Shown: one piece after another, positions 25,551 through 33,465 of the stretch
Position numbering within the stretch: the first letter of the stretch is position 1
Layout of the letters: each line of letters opens with the position of its first letter
Assembly: GCA_026398415.1 (NCBI GenBank)
Contig: JAPLSY010000088.1
Location: forward strand, 139,633 to 203,632
Direction: 5' to 3'
Origin: Kiritimatiellota bacterium
GTDB taxonomy: Bacteria; Verrucomicrobiota; Kiritimatiellia; JAAZAB01
Length of the DNA stretch: 64,000 bases
The notes under the pieces: model-generated
Database searches by the model: none
What the model was told of the DNA's origin: nothing
Seen by the model: only the letters and a program-made list of their open reading frames with translations
Position numbers and translations under genes: made by a program

Positions 25551-25702
25551 AATGTCGTGGATAGGAACGTTTATGTGCGGCGTTGTGCTCGAACCCTCAT
25601 TCAAATGGCCACCGCCCTGCCTTCTGATGGCCCGTTTTACTCCCGGTGCCACGGTGACGCCACCCCTCCATATTACCCACGCGTCCAGGCATTTAGCCTG
25701 AA
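25551..25702 (+). pseudogene. Remnant of the regulator C-terminus (duplicated from or with 22.63-22.80 kb)
   Basis: The translation VVDRNVYVRRCARTLIQMATA matches VVDRNAYAQRCARTLIQMATA of the regulator at 21693, and DNA similarity then continues to the stop region after a ~20-base deletion that shifts the frame. No HTH or sensor core is present; similarity begins abruptly at 25551. The first 110 bases of this 393-base gap (25440-25550) resemble nothing else here. The remnant is followed by a damaged copy of the terminator and by a related anchor leader. Confidence 0.8.
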
Positions 25703-25703
25703 C

Positions 25704-25732
25704 CCGGTATTCTGATAATACCAGTTGTTTTA
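25704..25732 (+). terminator. Duplicated, slightly damaged copy of the regulator terminator
   Basis: CCGGTATT-CTGAT-AATACCAG then TTGTTTTA. It is identical to the 22808 terminator except for one base in the second arm, which breaks one stem pair. It still could work weakly upstream of the next anchor gene. Confidence 0.6.
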
Positions 25733-25785
25733 CATTGCATAGACGGATGAGTCGGCATAAACTATTATTATTACTTGTGATATTA

Positions 25786-25801
25786 GAAATGGCGCGGGTT
25801 T
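25786..25801 (+). promoter_or_regulatory. Degenerate half-palindrome GAAATGGCGCGGGTTT
   Basis: The right half GCGC-G-GGTTT matches the 16-bp site at 22901, but the left arm is GAAAT instead of AAACC. It lies 32 bases before the ATG at 25833, the same position as the intact site. Operator function is probably weakened. Confidence 0.35.
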
Positions 25802-25832
25802 GCCTGCGTCGTTTATTCTTATAGTAATTATT

Positions 25833-26669
25833 ATGAAACTCAGTTTCCTGGTTTTAATAGTCTGTATCGCTACCCTGGTGGTGTTGTTCTGGCACGCAAA
25901 CAGGCCTGGAGAAAAGGAGCGCGGTCGCGTGTTTAAGAGCGTCGAGCACCCTTCGGCTTCGTCGGCACTGAGCGGTGCGTCGTATCTGAAGCGCGCCGGC
26001 CCGGTGATCCACTATCGGTTTGATCAGACCAGTGGTACCAATATTCTTGATCTGACCGATAAAGCAAACAATGGCAATATTAAAGGTGCGGCTCTCTGGC
26101 AGGCTGACGCGTTTGTCTTCGATGGCAAGAATTCCATCGAGATTTCCTCTCCGGCCAAGACTGCATTTGGCAGGGGTGGATTTACGGTGGAACTGGTCAT
26201 GGCTACGGATGCTTTGCCGACCGAGGCGAGCCGTATCGTATATGCGGGATATCCGGGAGGAAACGATTGGCAGATTTTTATGCATCCTAATGGAATTTTG
26301 TGGTTTAGCTCGCGAACAGAGGGCGGGAATTTTATTGGAGTTAAGAGCAAACCCGTGCCCCTGAAAGAATTTGTTCATCTGGTTGGCACTCGTGACCAGG
26401 AGGGAATAGTCAATCTCTATATCAACGGCGAGCTTCAGGATACCGAATCAGGTGCAAACGCAGATTATAATGTTGATGCCGAATACATATCGCTGGGGAA
26501 GGCCCGCATTAATGTTACGTGGTCTTTTATCGGTCGAATCAAGGAATTCCGCCTTTATCCCCGGACCGTTGGTGAAGATGAGGACGAAGTGATAAAACAC
26601 GGTTTGGAATACCGTAAGGCCGTTGAACAGAATTTCTGGGGCGATACGGAGTCGAAACCCTCAAAATAA
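25833..26669 (+). CDS. Membrane-anchored LamG/concanavalin-like protein
   Basis: A 278-residue protein from ATG 25833, where the shared anchor begins (MKLSFLVLIVCIATLVVLFW). It keeps the longest version of the shared linker (KSVEHPSASSALSGASYLKR). The rest is a LamG/laminin-G-like jelly roll: VIHYRFDQTSG, a middle FTVELVMATDA, ILWFSSRTEGGNFIGV, LYINGELQDT and FIGRIKEFRLYPRTVGEDED. Such domains bind glycans or proteins. It matches the N-terminal third of the fused gene at 33466, and the gene 10 bases downstream matches the other two thirds. So the fused protein is split in two here and the two products probably act together. Confidence 0.82.
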   Translation: MKLSFLVLIVCIATLVVLFWHANRPGEKERGRVFKSVEHPSASSALSGASYLKRAGPVIHYRFDQTSGTNILDLTDKANNGNIKGAALWQADAFVFDGKNSIEISSPAKTAFGRGGFTVELVMATDALPTEASRIVYAGYPGGNDWQIFMHPNGILWFSSRTEGGNFIGVKSKPVPLKEFVHLVGTRDQEGIVNLYINGELQDTESGANADYNVDAEYISLGKARINVTWSFIGRIKEFRLYPRTVGEDEDEVIKHGLEYRKAVEQNFWGDTESKPSK

Positions 26670-26678
26670 GGGAGAGTT

Positions 26679-27938
26679 ATGAGAAGATTATGTAAGTTTT
26701 TAATGTTCATGGGGAGTATTGTTTTGATTTACATGCCGTCTCTGGCGACGGCGGAAGAAGGCAAGCCTTTTGAAATTTCCGCTCAGGTTGATAATTTTGA
26801 CTTTGCAACAATTGTTGACACCGACAAACCATCAGGGATTTCCTCTATCCTGGACCGCGTAGCTGAAACCGGCGCTACTACTATTCTTTGGCGTCTTACC
26901 CATGGCGGCCACTTGCGCTTCCAAAGCAAACTCGACTCACATGGTTATCCTGAGCATATTAACAAGCGAAGACCTTTGGATCCCCGTGCTTTATACGGAT
27001 GGGTACGTTATGGGATAGATGAACCGGATATTCTGCGCACGGCCATGAAACTTTGCAAGGAAAAGGGGCTGAAACCCTATATCCATTGGTGTTTTGAAGA
27101 GTATCATGGATGGGACTGTACGTTGAGTGATTTTAATCTGGAGCATCCTCAATTCTGGAGCCGCAGTGTTAATGGCAAGGTATGGCCTGGCCGGTGCAGT
27201 CTTTCCTATGAACCGGTAATGGCCCATAAACTTGCTATCCTGGATGAAGCATTGGAGCGAGGGGTGGAGGGGATCTATATTGATTTTTGGCGTAACGGTG
27301 GCTGGATACCCAGTAAGGATGATTATGTGGAGCCGGTCATCGCCAGTTATAAGAAGAAGTACGGCCAAAACCCGCCTTCCAACAACGAGGATATCCGCTG
27401 GGCAACCCATGTGGCCGGATATATTACCGACTTTGTGCGGCAACTGCATAAGCATCTTGACGCCTATCAAAAGGCCACCGGCAAAAAGGTGGAACTGATG
27501 GTTGGTATTCCCTACATTGCGCCCCTTAGTAATAACCGTCCGCTCGTCACTTATGGAACCGACTGGCAGACATGGGTAAAGGAAGGCCTGATCGATACCC
27601 TGGTGATCCAGTGTGTTGACTGGGATAAGAAAAACCCATTTGAGAGCACCAGGGAACTGTGCCGGAGCGTGATGGAGGTTGTGCATGGCCGATGCCGGGT
27701 TATCTGGCCAATTCAGATGTATCCCTATACCAGTACCGGTATACCCCAGTACAAGGAAGCTACCGGTAAGTCCACGGAAGAAATCGCCAAAGCCCTGATG
27801 CAGATGGCCTGGGAGGAGGGGGCGGATGGCGTGACCTTGGAATGTGTTGATTACGATAATTACTCAAAAGAAACACGGGATTTATTACGTGCTTTAAGTA
27901 AAAAAGAGTATCGTTTCGTGCGCAATGGGGGTAAATAA
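26679..27938 (+). CDS. Secreted GHL10-like TIM-barrel protein, cassette 1
   Basis: A 419-residue protein with a cleavable signal peptide (MRRLCKFLMF...SLATAEE). The barrel carries the subfamily signature HWCFEEYHGW (136-145), FNLEHPQFW and the strand motif GIYIDFWRNGG with Asp202 and Arg205, equivalent to the conserved 'DxxR' strand of GHL10 proteins. Paralogs are at 33466 and 50793. The paired Glu of FEE and Asp202 are candidate catalytic residues by conservation only. Its TAA shares one base with the next ATG (TAATG), so it is coupled to the PD40 gene; that pairing is kept in all three cassettes. Confidence 0.78.
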   Translation: MRRLCKFLMFMGSIVLIYMPSLATAEEGKPFEISAQVDNFDFATIVDTDKPSGISSILDRVAETGATTILWRLTHGGHLRFQSKLDSHGYPEHINKRRPLDPRALYGWVRYGIDEPDILRTAMKLCKEKGLKPYIHWCFEEYHGWDCTLSDFNLEHPQFWSRSVNGKVWPGRCSLSYEPVMAHKLAILDEALERGVEGIYIDFWRNGGWIPSKDDYVEPVIASYKKKYGQNPPSNNEDIRWATHVAGYITDFVRQLHKHLDAYQKATGKKVELMVGIPYIAPLSNNRPLVTYGTDWQTWVKEGLIDTLVIQCVDWDKKNPFESTRELCRSVMEVVHGRCRVIWPIQMYPYTSTGIPQYKEATGKSTEEIAKALMQMAWEEGADGVTLECVDYDNYSKETRDLLRALSKKEYRFVRNGGK

Positions 27939-29422
27939 TGAATACAAGATATATAACATCCATATTTGTAGCTGCTTTTTTGTTTAGTCACAATGTTTTT
28001 GCCGCCAAGCCGGCACAGCTTACCTTTGGTCCGGGCAACGATACCGAGGCAGTCTGGTCTCCGGATGGCAAGCACATAGCTTTTCAGTCCGACCGGGACG
28101 GCCGGTTGCGCATCTACCTCCTTGCGCTGGCAGATGGCAGCCTGCGTGCCCTGGAGACGGGCCCGGGCGAAAGTTGTTTTCCATGTTTTTCTCCGGACGG
28201 CAAATCCATTGTATACTCCTATAGTTATCTAACCAAAACTGCCTTTGAAGGCATTAAAGACGGATACAATATCTATATTATTCCGGCTGAGGGCGGAAAC
28301 CCCAGGCAACTGACCAGCGGCTCATGTTATGACTACCTTCCAACTTTCAGTCCCGACGGTAATACCGTTTATTTTTGTACTACGCGGGGGTTGGAAAGTG
28401 ATAACTCTGGTGGTGATTGTGTCTCTATTTTTTCGGTACCGGTCGCTGGTGGGCAGCCAGTTGGTATTAAAACCGGCGGCGCGTTTGTTCAGCCTTCGTT
28501 CAGTCCCAACGGCAAGTTTTTTGCCATTGGGTCCGCTCTGGGTGCCCGCTCCAACTGGCGCATCGAAATCGCCAAGGTCGACAATCCTTCGCAAACGATA
28601 AGGTTGACCGATCCGAAAACTCCTTTCTATGGCCCCAGGTGGGCGCCAAAAGGAGAATTTATCGCCTGCACCGGCTACACCGCAGGTCAGGATGGTTGGG
28701 AGGTATGGCTTTTGGAAATACGGGGTGACCGGCAGCGCATCCGCGTAACCAATGGCCATGGTAACTCCTGCTCGCCTTTCTGGTCGCCGGATGGCAGCCA
28801 GTTGGTCTTCGAGTCCAATGCTACCGGAAGTTACAAACTTTACCGGATACCAGTGCCGGAAGAAGCAGGCAAGAAAATTGGAAAGACATCGAAGGAGGCC
28901 GAAGGATTTTCCCTGTCTATTCCGAGGGTTACCGCCACCATCAACCCCAAAAGAGCGCCTCTGGCTATAAGTGGCGATATAACCGAAGACGTTTCTGCCT
29001 GGCAATGTGTTGGACTCAACCAGAGTTTGGAAGTGCAGTTGCCTCAGCCGCAGACGGTCAGCAGAATGCGTATTTACTCCGGTTTTCTCAGTGTTTACAA
29101 GTTTCCCAGCGGTGAAGGATCCATTAAGGGTTGCCGTGTTCAGGCTTTGAACGGCAAGGAGTGGCAGGACCTCTTTTCGGAAGTTACCAATGCGCCGCGC
29201 TATAAAGGGGAAGGCGCCGGCAATTTTTTTCAGGAGCAAACATTTAAGCCTGTAACTGCAGACCGGTTTCGTCTGATTATCACCGCCAGCAATGACACCC
29301 GCTGCCGCTTTACTTCCCCGGATCCCAGTAAAATTTCGGTACCGGAGGATAAGGTCGTCACCTATATCCGGAAGTTCGAACTCTTTAATACAGAAGGCAA
29401 GAATGTGTTGCAACCTTTTTGA
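27938..29422 (+). CDS. TolB-like PD40 beta-propeller with discoidin-like C-terminus, cassette 1
   Basis: A 494-residue secreted protein with signal peptide MNTRYITSIFVAAFLFSHNV. About six PD40 blades of the 'f..SPDGk.Iaf.s' type follow (AVWSPDGKHIAFQSDRDG, PCFSPDGKSIVYSYS, PTFSPDGNTVYFCTTRG, PSFSPNGKFF, PFWSPDGSQLVFESNATG). Residues ~330-490 form a discoidin-like (F5/8 type C) domain (WQCVGLNQSLEVQLPQPQ, SRMRIYSGFL, DRFRLIITASNDT). It is not TolB proper: there is no TolB N-domain or Pal/Tol neighbours. The likely role is glycan binding or presentation beside the GHL10-like partner. Paralogs are at 35457 and 52076. Confidence 0.82.
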   Translation: MNTRYITSIFVAAFLFSHNVFAAKPAQLTFGPGNDTEAVWSPDGKHIAFQSDRDGRLRIYLLALADGSLRALETGPGESCFPCFSPDGKSIVYSYSYLTKTAFEGIKDGYNIYIIPAEGGNPRQLTSGSCYDYLPTFSPDGNTVYFCTTRGLESDNSGGDCVSIFSVPVAGGQPVGIKTGGAFVQPSFSPNGKFFAIGSALGARSNWRIEIAKVDNPSQTIRLTDPKTPFYGPRWAPKGEFIACTGYTAGQDGWEVWLLEIRGDRQRIRVTNGHGNSCSPFWSPDGSQLVFESNATGSYKLYRIPVPEEAGKKIGKTSKEAEGFSLSIPRVTATINPKRAPLAISGDITEDVSAWQCVGLNQSLEVQLPQPQTVSRMRIYSGFLSVYKFPSGEGSIKGCRVQALNGKEWQDLFSEVTNAPRYKGEGAGNFFQEQTFKPVTADRFRLIITASNDTRCRFTSPDPSKISVPEDKVVTYIRKFELFNTEGKNVLQPF

Positions 29423-29520
29423 CCTTTCTTCATCATCTTTAAATCGGGAGGGGTTACATATTCCATAAGAGTTTGTCACGTCTTCGACATGACTTCAACT
29501 ATGACAAAATGAGGTGCATA

Positions 29521-30909
29521 ATGAAAACGCGCTACTTGCAACGGATGTTGATCGGGTTGGGGCTGACGATGACCCTGGCCGTGCCTTGGGCATCGGCAGT
29601 GGATCGTTACGTGGCCCCCAACGGCACGGGTGGTGGCACGTCGTGGACGGATACGCACTCAAATCTGATCGCAATGGTTGCCCTCGCCGGCGATAACGAC
29701 ACGGTGTATGTGACCAACAACGCCAAATATTACCTCACGAATCAAATAATTGTCAGAAACGCCATCACGGTGCGGAGTTGGGGTCCGGGCGGAATCCTGG
29801 ACCCGACCAATACGATCATAGACGCCAACATTCCCGGCGCGGCCACGACTAATCGGCATTTTATACTTAGTAATTACTGGGCCACCGTGGCTGGTTTTAC
29901 GCTCACAAACGGGTCGGATAGTTCATACGGAACCAACTCGGGCAGCGGCGGGTCCATCGTTCTACAGTATGGAATGGTGACGAACTGTATTATCATGCGC
30001 AACTATGTGTCAAACTGGAATCCTAGTAATTTTTATCAAGCTGGTGGGGGTGGAATATTTTTGGGGGGAAATACTGCCAGCAGCGGGGGTGTGTGGAATT
30101 GCACAATTAGCGGGAACTCGGCGACTAAATTAGGGGGTGGCATTCTCGTCTACAATGGGGGGCCTTTGACAATTGCCAATTGCACGATCTCCGACAATAC
30201 CGTGCAAAGTGGCGGAGGGATTTCAGCTTATATGCCCTCCTCCGTGATGATCAGTAATTGCTGGATTGTATCCAATTACGGGTCTTGGTACGGCGGTGGT
30301 ATAGCGGAGCTGAATGCTTTCGTGCAATGCCACAATTCCTTTATCATGGGAAATACGGCTGGTACGTATAGTGGTGGTGGTTTTCGTATGTACGGTGCAA
30401 GTGGTAGTTTTATCAGAAACTGTTTGATTGCTAATAATGTTAGTATGGGCGATTTAGGAAACAGTGGTGGCGGCGGCGAGGGTGGAATTGCAATTCAAAA
30501 TTGCACGATTGCCAGTAATGCGGCACCAAGCGGAGCCGGTGGCGTCCTCCTCGATGCTTCCATAAATCTCGATAACACTATAATATGGGGCAATAGCGGA
30601 AGTGGAGTTTATTCCAACTGGTGCATACCAAGTGGTACATTCGCATTTACCAACTGTTGCACCTCGCCGATAGTTGTTTCCAATGGAGTCTCGTGGGTCA
30701 ATACCATTTCCAACAATCCGCAGTTTGTTTCCGCTACTGACTTCCGCCTGCAATCGGCTTCGCCCTGCATCAATGCCGGGACCAATGAGACGTGGATGAT
30801 GGGCGCAAAGGACTTGGACGGACACCAACGCATAGATCATTTTGGCAGGCAGGTTGATATCGGCGCCTATGAATACCTTGCTGAAGGCACATTGTTCGTC
30901 GTCCATTAA
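29521..30909 (+). CDS. Secreted parallel beta-helix protein, choice-of-anchor-Q type (paralog 1)
   Basis: A 462-residue protein from ATG 29521, with signal peptide MLIGLGLTMTLAVPWASA. The repeated beta-helix turns are rich in NC-I-I/S-GN steps (NCTISGNSA, NCTISDNTV, NCWIVSNYG, NCLIANN). The end FRLQSASPCINAG...VDIGAYEY is the choice-of-anchor-Q ending. Right-handed helices of this kind are found in polysaccharide lyases, hydrolases and adhesins; no catalytic set is visible. The first ~110 and last ~60 residues are nearly identical to paralogs at 37006, 41079 and 49374, while the middle varies. Confidence 0.85.
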   Translation: MKTRYLQRMLIGLGLTMTLAVPWASAVDRYVAPNGTGGGTSWTDTHSNLIAMVALAGDNDTVYVTNNAKYYLTNQIIVRNAITVRSWGPGGILDPTNTIIDANIPGAATTNRHFILSNYWATVAGFTLTNGSDSSYGTNSGSGGSIVLQYGMVTNCIIMRNYVSNWNPSNFYQAGGGGIFLGGNTASSGGVWNCTISGNSATKLGGGILVYNGGPLTIANCTISDNTVQSGGGISAYMPSSVMISNCWIVSNYGSWYGGGIAELNAFVQCHNSFIMGNTAGTYSGGGFRMYGASGSFIRNCLIANNVSMGDLGNSGGGGEGGIAIQNCTIASNAAPSGAGGVLLDASINLDNTIIWGNSGSGVYSNWCIPSGTFAFTNCCTSPIVVSNGVSWVNTISNNPQFVSATDFRLQSASPCINAGTNETWMMGAKDLDGHQRIDHFGRQVDIGAYEYLAEGTLFVVH

Positions 30910-30946
30910 TACAACCGGATGCTTTTGGCGGAGCGTGAAGCGCTAC

Positions 30947-30990
30947 GCCTGCCTATGCCGCTGGGACTCTCATAGCGACTGCGGGCAGGC
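30947..30990. repeat. Hairpin with GCCTGCC arms between genes
   Basis: GCCTGCC (30947-30953) pairs with GGCAGGC (30984-30990), with an inner CGCT/AGCG stem. A GAGCGTGAAGCG just before it recalls the repeat at 6.3 kb. It may act as a terminator for the beta-helix gene but lacks a T tract. Confidence 0.45.
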
Positions 30991-31079
30991 AGGCTAAGTA
31001 CGTGTCATTGTTCAAACAACAAACATCCTGGCCAAATGGTACAGGGCGAACAAGATTGAGTTTTATATGGTGGAGTAAA

Positions 31080-33416
31080 ATGATAGAGCAAATTTATCTT
31101 ATTAACCTTTCGCACTATGATATCGGATTTACCGACCATCCGGTGGTATGCCGTGAATTGCAGGTCCGCTATCTGGATATGGCCATAAACCTGACGGCTA
31201 AAAACACGGATAAAAATCCAGAGCGCTGGTTTTACTGGACATGCGAATCCAATGACGTGGTCTTGAACTGGTGGCAGAAGGCTTCTGCCAAACGCCGGGA
31301 GCTGTTCCTCGAATTGGTGCGGAAGGGATGGATCGAGGTCTGTGCCATGCCTTTTAACCATCATCCTACGCTGGATAAAAGGGAATGGAATTGTTTGACG
31401 CATTGGCTTCCGGAGGAGCTGTGGCGGGCGATCAAGCCGCGGACCATCATCCAGGATGATGTCAATGGCTTCCCGCGAGCAGGCATTATGGCTTTGATGA
31501 ATGCCGGCGCCGAGTTTCTCTGGATGGGATTGAACTGCGATACGGGCGGATCTCCTATGATGCAGCCCGGCGCGTATTGGTGGACCATGCCTGATGGAAG
31601 ACGAATTTTTATATGGAACTCTATTGCTTATCCCGGAGGCTATTACCTGTTTGAGTCTCGTGAATGGCGAAAAGGGCCCTTGCCGCAGGCGTCGGATACC
31701 AGATACAGGCCGCCGCAGGAAGGCGATTTCTTCCGCCCTACGCCGGAAAACCTACAGAAGGCTCACGAGATCTGCAGTGCCAGAATCCATGAATGGCAAA
31801 AAGCCGGATTTGCGCTTGATAGTGTGGCCGTTTCCATGACGAACCAGTGGCGGATTGATAACGATCCTCCCTGCGATCTGATTCCCGATTTTGTAGCCGC
31901 TTGGAACGCTGAGGGATTGATGCCCAAACTGATCTTTACCACGGCAACAAAAGCACTGGAAGTTATCAGGGCAAGCGCCGCGAATATCCCGGTAATTTCC
32001 GGTGAGTGGACCGACTGGTGGGCAAACGGAATTGCGTCCACGCCGCGAGAACTATCCGCTTCCCGGAAGGCAAAAAGAATTCTTGATGCGCTGGAATCTC
32101 CGCTTTATTCTACAAAAATAATCGCGGCGGATACGGTCGACCGATGCACGCGCCGGCTTTGTCGGTTTGACGAACACACGTGGGGATCATGGAACAGCGC
32201 TGCCCTGCCGGAAAGCTTGGATACTAAGGGGCAGTTTGCAGAAAAGGCAGCCCTGGCTTATCGTCCGCTGGCAGAAGCAGAACTGCTTCTGGGCGATGCA
32301 AACAGAGCCGTGTGTCCGAAGGATAAAGGCGTCCATGTCATCAATCCATATCCGGCGCTTTTTACCGGATGGGTGGAGTTTCCCGATGATTGTCTGCGCG
32401 GCGATTTTGAGGGTGCCGAAGATACAATAACCGGTAAACAGCTAAAATTTGACCGAATGTCCGGCGTGAGCGCTTTTTATACGATTCCCAAGGATTTTTC
32501 CCAATTTACGCCGGCTGACGGGGCAAAAGTATTTCCCGATAACATTGCAGGGAAACGGTTGCGTCTGTGGGTGGATGAAATTCCGCCGAATGGGATTCGC
32601 TCTTTCCGCCTGTTGCAGAAAGCCGCGCATGTCAAAAATTCGGCGTCCCCTGTGATTGAAACCGATAAAACCAATTGGCCGGTTGCAATTCGCTGGGACA
32701 AGACCAGCCTGTTCACCTCCTCAATCGGCGATTTTACGTCGCTGGAATTCTTCGGGCCTTTTCCCAGATGGAAGTATAAAGAAATATTGGGAACAGCGGA
32801 TTCAAAACAGCGCAACACAATGTGCCGGAAGGAAAGCACGTTAGTCCGGGCAGAGCCGGGCGCTGCGGCTATTGTCCGCGACACGGGACCAACGATCCGA
32901 TATGAGCAATACTGCACGCACCCGAAGCTGCGATGGATGAAGAGAACATTGGAAGTATTCAAGGTCCAGCCGAGGGTGCAACTGTATCTGTCTTTTTCTC
33001 GTCTTCCAAAACCCGAGTCTGCAGAGATTTTTTACGCAAGTTTTCCGTTGGACTGCCGCGGATGCGAAACGTGGATAAGCAGTGGCGGGTTGCCTTTCCG
33101 ACCCGATAAAGACGTGCTTGCGAAGGCATGCCGGGATTACTTTGCAATTGATGATACGGTAACATACGTCAGAAAAGACCATTCGCGCGTCGTATTACGT
33201 TGCCATGATAATTGCCTGGTTGCTTTCGGGGGCGCCAATGATGGACTGATGCTTGAAAACTTGCCGGCGGAAAAAGAGCGTTTATTCGCCATACTCTATA
33301 ACAATATCTGGTACACGAATTGGGCCGGAGACGAGGCGGGCCTGATGACATTTGAGTTTGATTTGTATGCCGGCAGTGATTTTGCGCCGGCGGCTTTTCC
33401 GGTCGTGAATGTTTAA
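31080..33416 (+). CDS. GH38-like glycoside hydrolase-related protein (DUF5054-like)
   Basis: A 778-residue protein. ATG 31080 is preferred behind GGTGGAG; an earlier in-frame start at 31002 has no support. The opening YLINLSHYDIGFTD matches the first zinc-site strand of GH38/57-like alpha-mannosidase barrels (His12, Asp14). TIIQDDVNGFP near residue 125 matches the position of the GH38 nucleophile Asp. There is no signal peptide, so a cytosolic place is likely, unlike its secreted neighbours. From memory this resembles DUF5054, a GH38-related family of unknown activity. It lies between two cassettes and may process imported oligosaccharides; that is inference. Confidence 0.7.
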   Translation: MIEQIYLINLSHYDIGFTDHPVVCRELQVRYLDMAINLTAKNTDKNPERWFYWTCESNDVVLNWWQKASAKRRELFLELVRKGWIEVCAMPFNHHPTLDKREWNCLTHWLPEELWRAIKPRTIIQDDVNGFPRAGIMALMNAGAEFLWMGLNCDTGGSPMMQPGAYWWTMPDGRRIFIWNSIAYPGGYYLFESREWRKGPLPQASDTRYRPPQEGDFFRPTPENLQKAHEICSARIHEWQKAGFALDSVAVSMTNQWRIDNDPPCDLIPDFVAAWNAEGLMPKLIFTTATKALEVIRASAANIPVISGEWTDWWANGIASTPRELSASRKAKRILDALESPLYSTKIIAADTVDRCTRRLCRFDEHTWGSWNSAALPESLDTKGQFAEKAALAYRPLAEAELLLGDANRAVCPKDKGVHVINPYPALFTGWVEFPDDCLRGDFEGAEDTITGKQLKFDRMSGVSAFYTIPKDFSQFTPADGAKVFPDNIAGKRLRLWVDEIPPNGIRSFRLLQKAAHVKNSASPVIETDKTNWPVAIRWDKTSLFTSSIGDFTSLEFFGPFPRWKYKEILGTADSKQRNTMCRKESTLVRAEPGAAAIVRDTGPTIRYEQYCTHPKLRWMKRTLEVFKVQPRVQLYLSFSRLPKPESAEIFYASFPLDCRGCETWISSGGLPFRPDKDVLAKACRDYFAIDDTVTYVRKDHSRVVLRCHDNCLVAFGGANDGLMLENLPAEKERLFAILYNNIWYTNWAGDEAGLMTFEFDLYAGSDFAPAAFPVVNV

Positions 33417-33465
33417 TAAGCAGTGAAAAATTGAGAAAACATATTATACGAAGTGGGGGTAATAA

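Noticed and set aside
27938..29422. Annotation as TolB of the Tol-Pal system
   Set aside because: PD40 blades match, but the TolB N-terminal domain and tol/pal neighbours are absent and a discoidin-like domain is fused.
28322..29479. 385-codon open frame on the minus strand
   Set aside because: Antisense shadow of the PD40/discoidin gene of cassette 1; no signal, motif or Shine-Dalgarno.
29900..30560. Possible CRISPR or tandem DNA repeats in the beta-helix genes
   Set aside because: The repeats are coding (NC-I-x-N turns) with irregular spacing and no spacer/repeat architecture.
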